DNA of 64,000 bases from Candidatus Poribacteria bacterium (GTDB lineage: Bacteria > Poribacteria > WGA-4E > WGA-3G), in contig JAPPBX010000068.1 of assembly GCA_026702755.1 (NCBI GenBank), positions 1-64,000 on the forward strand, given 5' to 3'. The notes below the pieces were generated by a model, which saw nothing but the letters and a program-made list of their open reading frames with translations, had not been told where the DNA came from and ran no database searches. Of this stretch, positions 61,220 through 64,000 are shown one piece after another; position 1 is the first letter of the stretch, and every line of letters starts with the position of its first letter. Both the position numbers and the translations under genes were made by a program.

Positions 61220-61263
61220 GACGTTCCATTCTCAAGTCCGCTCTCCATTTCATTACGAGCTAC
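61220..61263. repeat. Dispersed repeat, copy 2
   Basis: 61237-61263 matches 51903-51929 with one difference; outer GACGTTCC is shared. It lies just upstream of the MORN gene start. Confidence 0.7.
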
Positions 61264-61433
61264 GCACTTTGATTTACTTTTTTCCACCAAACCCCTGATG
61301 TCTCGCCCCAATTTCCTCCTATTGGCTTTATTGAAAGCGGAAATTTCCACATAAACGAAATGGATTGTTGTCTTTTCCCGCTCAACCTGCGGGAAACACC
61401 CAAGCAAAAACACCCACATTGACTGTCTGCTTG

Positions 61434-61898
61434 TTACAAATTTTCATTATTAAGGTATGCCTCAAAATTTTCTATCGTTTTCTTACCGATGCCTTTGATC
61501 CCTTTCAGTTTGCCTTCATCAATTGCTGTTCGGAGCGATAAGAGACTGTCAACGCCCACCTCCTGATATAGGAGTTTAATCGTTTTAGCACCGAGTCCTG
61601 GGATAGGCATAAGTTCAACAATTGTCTGCGGGACTTCACTTGCGTACTCCTGCAATTTCGAGCATGTTCCGATTTCGACGTATTCAGTGATGATTGTAGC
61701 GACTATATCTCCAACGCCTGCAATCTCCTCTTTCAACCGTCCTTGAGCGACCAGTTCAGCCACAGATTCCTCCATGCGAGAAATTGTATACGCTAAACGA
61801 GGGTAGCGTGTTGCATGGTCTTCCGGGTAGTCAGCGACAATCAAAATAGTATGAAGTTCCATCAGTTTCTGTGCGATTTCATCGTTGGTCAGTCCCAC
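61434..61898 (-). CDS. Free-standing PolX-like N-terminal helix-hairpin-helix domain
   Basis: 154 residues from a GTG at 61898, with GAGGTGAT directly upstream; the 18 codons before it come from a hairpin repeat. It matches the start of PolX DNA polymerases: DEIAQKLMELHTILIVADYP, AYTISRMEESVAELV, IAGVGDIVATIITEY, IVELMPIPGLGAKTIKLLYQ, LKGIKGIGKKTIENFEAYL (two HhH motifs). Full PolX has about 570 residues with a polymerase palm and PHP nuclease; neither is here. It may bind gapped DNA alone or be a remnant of a larger gene. The good ribosome binding site favours real use. Confidence 0.78.
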   Translation of the reverse strand: MGLTNDEIAQKLMELHTILIVADYPEDHATRYPRLAYTISRMEESVAELVAQGRLKEEIAGVGDIVATIITEYVEIGTCSKLQEYASEVPQTIVELMPIPGLGAKTIKLLYQEVGVDSLLSLRTAIDEGKLKGIKGIGKKTIENFEAYLNNENL

Positions 61899-61940
61899 GG
61901 TATCACCTCGTTTTGCTGTTTCAATTAAAAAAGAATTTTT

Positions 61941-61966
61941 GGGCAGCCACAAGGACTGCCCCTACA
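61941..61966. repeat. Hairpin of the CCTACA repeat family
   Basis: GGGCAG (61941-61946) pairs with CTGCCC (61956-61961), followed by CCTACA. Same plan as 14005-14027 and 28280-28305 with a different stem. Confidence 0.6.
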
Positions 61967-61997
61967 AGATTAGAAAGGCGCGATTTGAAGATCGCTC

Positions 61998-62771
61998 TTA
62001 CTGTTTGATATGCGCCCAAGTTGTTGTTAGTCTGTCAACGGGTGAAACGGCGAGGGCTTTCTCAAGTCCTACTTCCATGATGGTCCCCAAATCGTCTTCG
62101 CTAAGGGGTGCATTGAAGATAGCGACTTCGTCAAGGACTCCCTTGAAATCCCATCCTGCGCCACCCTTCCAGCGGGTTAGCCAGATGGAACCACCATCGT
62201 GTTGCTGACTGAAACTTGGTTTGCCCACCTTCAAATCTGCGACGACTTCGCCATCGACATAGAGGACAAGCGTTTTACCGTCGTGGGTTAAGGCGACAAA
62301 GCTCCACTCGTCCATTTCCCATGTTCCGCCGCGGATTTGGCTGTTATCTATCGCACCATTGAATAGGAAACTTCCGTAGAAGTCGGTTTGCCCAATAAGA
62401 ATATTTGGATTGTGCCAATCCCTCTCTATCAATCGGACATGGGGACCGGAAGGGTTCCCAAGCGGTTTCACCCAGAGCAGATATGTAAATCCGTCAAGGA
62501 AATCATCTGTCGTCTCGCTCGCTGGAATAACCACATGACTGCTCCCGTCAAATTCGATACCCATGCCTTCTTTTCCTTCGACCCGTTTAGCATCAACGAT
62601 TTCACCATCATTACCGTTCGGAGAGGAATCTTTAACCGTATCCCCTTTCCCCTGATCAAAGTGCCACATTCCCATAAGGGACTCTGGATCAATTTCCGAT
62701 GTGCTTTCCTGAACCCATACCGACAAAATAAAGAGCACCGTTATAGGGATCAAAGCCCTGATAATCTTCAT
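61998..62771 (-). CDS. Secreted LamG (concanavalin-like) protein with conserved C-terminal tail
   Basis: 257 residues. Signal peptide about 1-25 (ALIPITVLFILSVWVQES). LamG/laminin-G-like jelly roll about 35-235: LMGMWHFDQGKGDTVKDSSP, GMGIEFDGSSHVVIP, FTYLLWVKP, FVALTHDGKTLVLYVDGEVV, FKGVLDEVAIFNAPLSEDDL. The last 17 residues (AVSPVDRLTTTWAHIKQ) match the tail of the unrelated secreted protein at 54887. LamG domains bind glycans or proteins; surface adhesion or substrate binding is likely. Confidence 0.85.
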   Translation of the reverse strand: MKIIRALIPITVLFILSVWVQESTSEIDPESLMGMWHFDQGKGDTVKDSSPNGNDGEIVDAKRVEGKEGMGIEFDGSSHVVIPASETTDDFLDGFTYLLWVKPLGNPSGPHVRLIERDWHNPNILIGQTDFYGSFLFNGAIDNSQIRGGTWEMDEWSFVALTHDGKTLVLYVDGEVVADLKVGKPSFSQQHDGGSIWLTRWKGGAGWDFKGVLDEVAIFNAPLSEDDLGTIMEVGLEKALAVSPVDRLTTTWAHIKQ

Positions 62772-63561
62772 CGTTTTGAACCTCCGTTTTCAAACCATGC
62801 ATTCAGTTCAGATTTGCCATCTTTTCCGTTGTCAAGATTATACCCTAAATCTATCTACAAAGCAATACTCTCTTTCAAGGTAGTCTGTAATAACCTCAAT
62901 TTCAAAACGATGGGAAACGGACTGTGAAGTGATTGAATTGAGTCCGACGGTACATAAGTCTCATAGATGAGACAGCTGCGCAGCACGGAATGCCAACTTT
63001 GCCATAGCAGGCTGCCCAAAGCCGTTCACAAAGTGAAGCGACCAGAACGCAACGCTGGACGCACGTAGCAGGTTTCCCTTCGTAGCGGTGGGAGTTCTAG
63101 TAACCTTTAGACGAGAAACTGCCAGCGACCAACAGAATTCGCACACTGCCGGTTGTGGGTGCGGATACATAGTGACATTGTGTTTCAAAACACGGTGTTT
63201 TGTGTTATACTGGATAGTAGACCATAACGTGAGTTTGAAAATAAAAATTAAAGCGTCCTGTAGGTTGGGTTGAACGGAAACCTACTAAAAAATCACACAT
63301 AGCATAGAGTTTTCAAGTTTGGGATGTTGGGTTTCGCTACACCTATCTATCGGAACGGTTCATTGAAGAACGAAGTGCTGTGTATAGCAAAAATCCGCTT
63401 GTGGCTTCACAGCTCAACCCAACCTACATCTATATTCGTATTTTATTCTCCAACCCACGTTTAATTATCAAACCCACGTTGTCTATAGCAATTAATTCAA
63501 CAATCACAATGATTAGACTGATTGACGACTCGAACGGCTATTCAACTTTATGAGGTGCTTT
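62772..63561. other. Repeat-rich intergenic region before the last gene
   Basis: About 790 bases. A minus-strand frame at 62961-63188 has no recognisable protein features and was not accepted. CAAAACAC/TGTTTTG hairpin near 63186-63202 and a weak TTTCAA-17-TATACT at 63183-63211 lie upstream of a MITE-like inverted repeat (63259-63428). Confidence 0.35.
63259..63428. repeat. MITE-like element with 15-base perfect terminal inverted repeats
   Basis: TGTAGGTTGGGTTGA (63259-63273) is the exact reverse complement of 63414-63428. The 140 bases inside hold another GTTGGGTTT and no ORF. It could be a non-autonomous transposable element or a mobile hairpin repeat. Confidence 0.6.
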
Positions 63562-64000
63562 ATGAACACGCAACGTGAGGGCAACTATAGCCCCACAGGT
63601 ATGAAAATCATTGAAATTTCCCCACCAATGCAGTATCCCACACCAATACAGCATTGCACTTGGATGCTGCAAGTCCAGTCCTTTAGAGTCCACAAAGAAC
63701 GGAGCTTCACGGATGCACAGGGTGTCTTACAAGAGCGTCAGCCCCTTGAAATTTCGTGTCAAACGATTTACCCACAAGTCATCCAAACTCTCGCTACTCT
63801 TAAGTGCGGCGATAAGGTTGACATTATAGGCTGGCTCGTCCCCTATTGGCAAGGTTATATTGCTGATAACACGCCCGATGGAGATCGGTTTGTTATACCA
63901 GACATCGGGAGCGAACCTATCACAAGCCCGAAAGGTCAAATAATTCAGCCCACTGCTGAACCATGGAGGATTTCAAAGGGCGTGCCGAACTTCTACACCT
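63562..64000 (+). CDS. Unknown protein, 3' end outside the window
   Basis: From the ATG at 63562 the frame stays open for 146 codons to the window edge. GAGGTG lies 6 bases before the start. The visible part contains PTGMKIIEISPPMQYPTP, VQSFRVHKERSFTDAQGVLQ and VDIIGWLVPYWQGYIADNTP. There is no signal peptide or membrane helix. Short Pro-rich and strand-like segments suggest a beta-rich fold. No family recognised. Confidence 0.6.
   Translation, partial: MNTQREGNYSPTGMKIIEISPPMQYPTPIQHCTWMLQVQSFRVHKERSFTDAQGVLQERQPLEISCQTIYPQVIQTLATLKCGDKVDIIGWLVPYWQGYIADNTPDGDRFVIPDIGSEPITSPKGQIIQPTAEPWRISKGVPNFYT

Noticed and set aside
61180-61419. Minus-strand frame of 79 codons upstream of the MORN gene
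   Set aside because: It passes through the dispersed repeat and overlaps the MORN ribosome binding region; composition is not gene-like.
62961-63188. Minus-strand frame of 75 codons
   Set aside because: No ribosome binding site, no family pattern, and it lies in repeat-rich intergenic DNA.

Overview
The window looks like a chromosomal segment of an uncultured Gram-negative, outer-membrane bacterium, most probably Candidatus Poribacteria or a close relative. I infer this from gene style rather than from any search: two tandem DUF5916 outer-membrane proteins, a LamG protein and a second secreted protein that share an unusual C-terminal tail, many dispersed hairpin repeats between genes, a solo TnpB element, and an inositol catabolic operon. 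No rRNA, tRNA or CRISPR array was seen.

Layout. 1-5400: the end of an outer-membrane barrel protein with two EF-hand loops, then an exbB-exbD-exbD energiser operon with a third, decayed exbD copy. 5403-13445: gltB, ggt and a solo TnpB insertion element just upstream of ggt (all minus strand). 13443-15228: repeat-rich DNA with two promoter-plus-hairpin leaders and small genes of unknown role. 15303-21063: a membrane glycosyltransferase pair (GT39-like and GT2) with several secreted or membrane proteins of unknown function and an IS3-type transposase remnant. 21239-22404: a STAS protein and an ECF-like sigma factor. 22680-28165: lpdA, a PfkB kinase, an orphan BrnA antitoxin with a brnT remnant, then the metK-ahcY methyl-cycle operon. 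28404-30713: ribosomal protein S1 with long low-complexity tails.

30937-37528 is a signalling region: a STAS/anti-sigma-kinase pair on the plus strand faces a minus-strand set of two further STAS proteins, a universal stress protein, a PAS histidine kinase, a receiver and a receiver-PP2C phosphatase. Together these hold most parts of a partner-switching system, with no obvious sigma factor inside the block. radC follows. 38562-45333 reads leftward as one closely spaced run: Ser/Thr kinase, HpcH-type aldolase, iolC, iolD, a small zinc-ribbon protein and rlmB. Then come a KDPG aldolase and two tandem CNNM/CorC transporters.

49107-55486 (minus strand) holds an SDR, GTP cyclohydrolase I next to a double-domain PTPS/QueD protein, a DUF4242-like protein, a rhodanese, a DUF4159 gene broken by an in-frame TGA, and a secreted protein. 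56043-62771 holds two DUF5916 outer-membrane proteins, a MORN-repeat protein with a zinc ribbon, a free-standing PolX-like helix-hairpin-helix domain and a LamG protein. The window ends in a repeat-rich gap with a MITE-like inverted repeat and the start of an unknown gene that runs off the edge.

Many start codons given here are shorter than the longest open frame, because ribosome binding sites and family alignments point to internal starts (TTG or GTG in several cases). All family assignments are from memory and reading; no database was searched.
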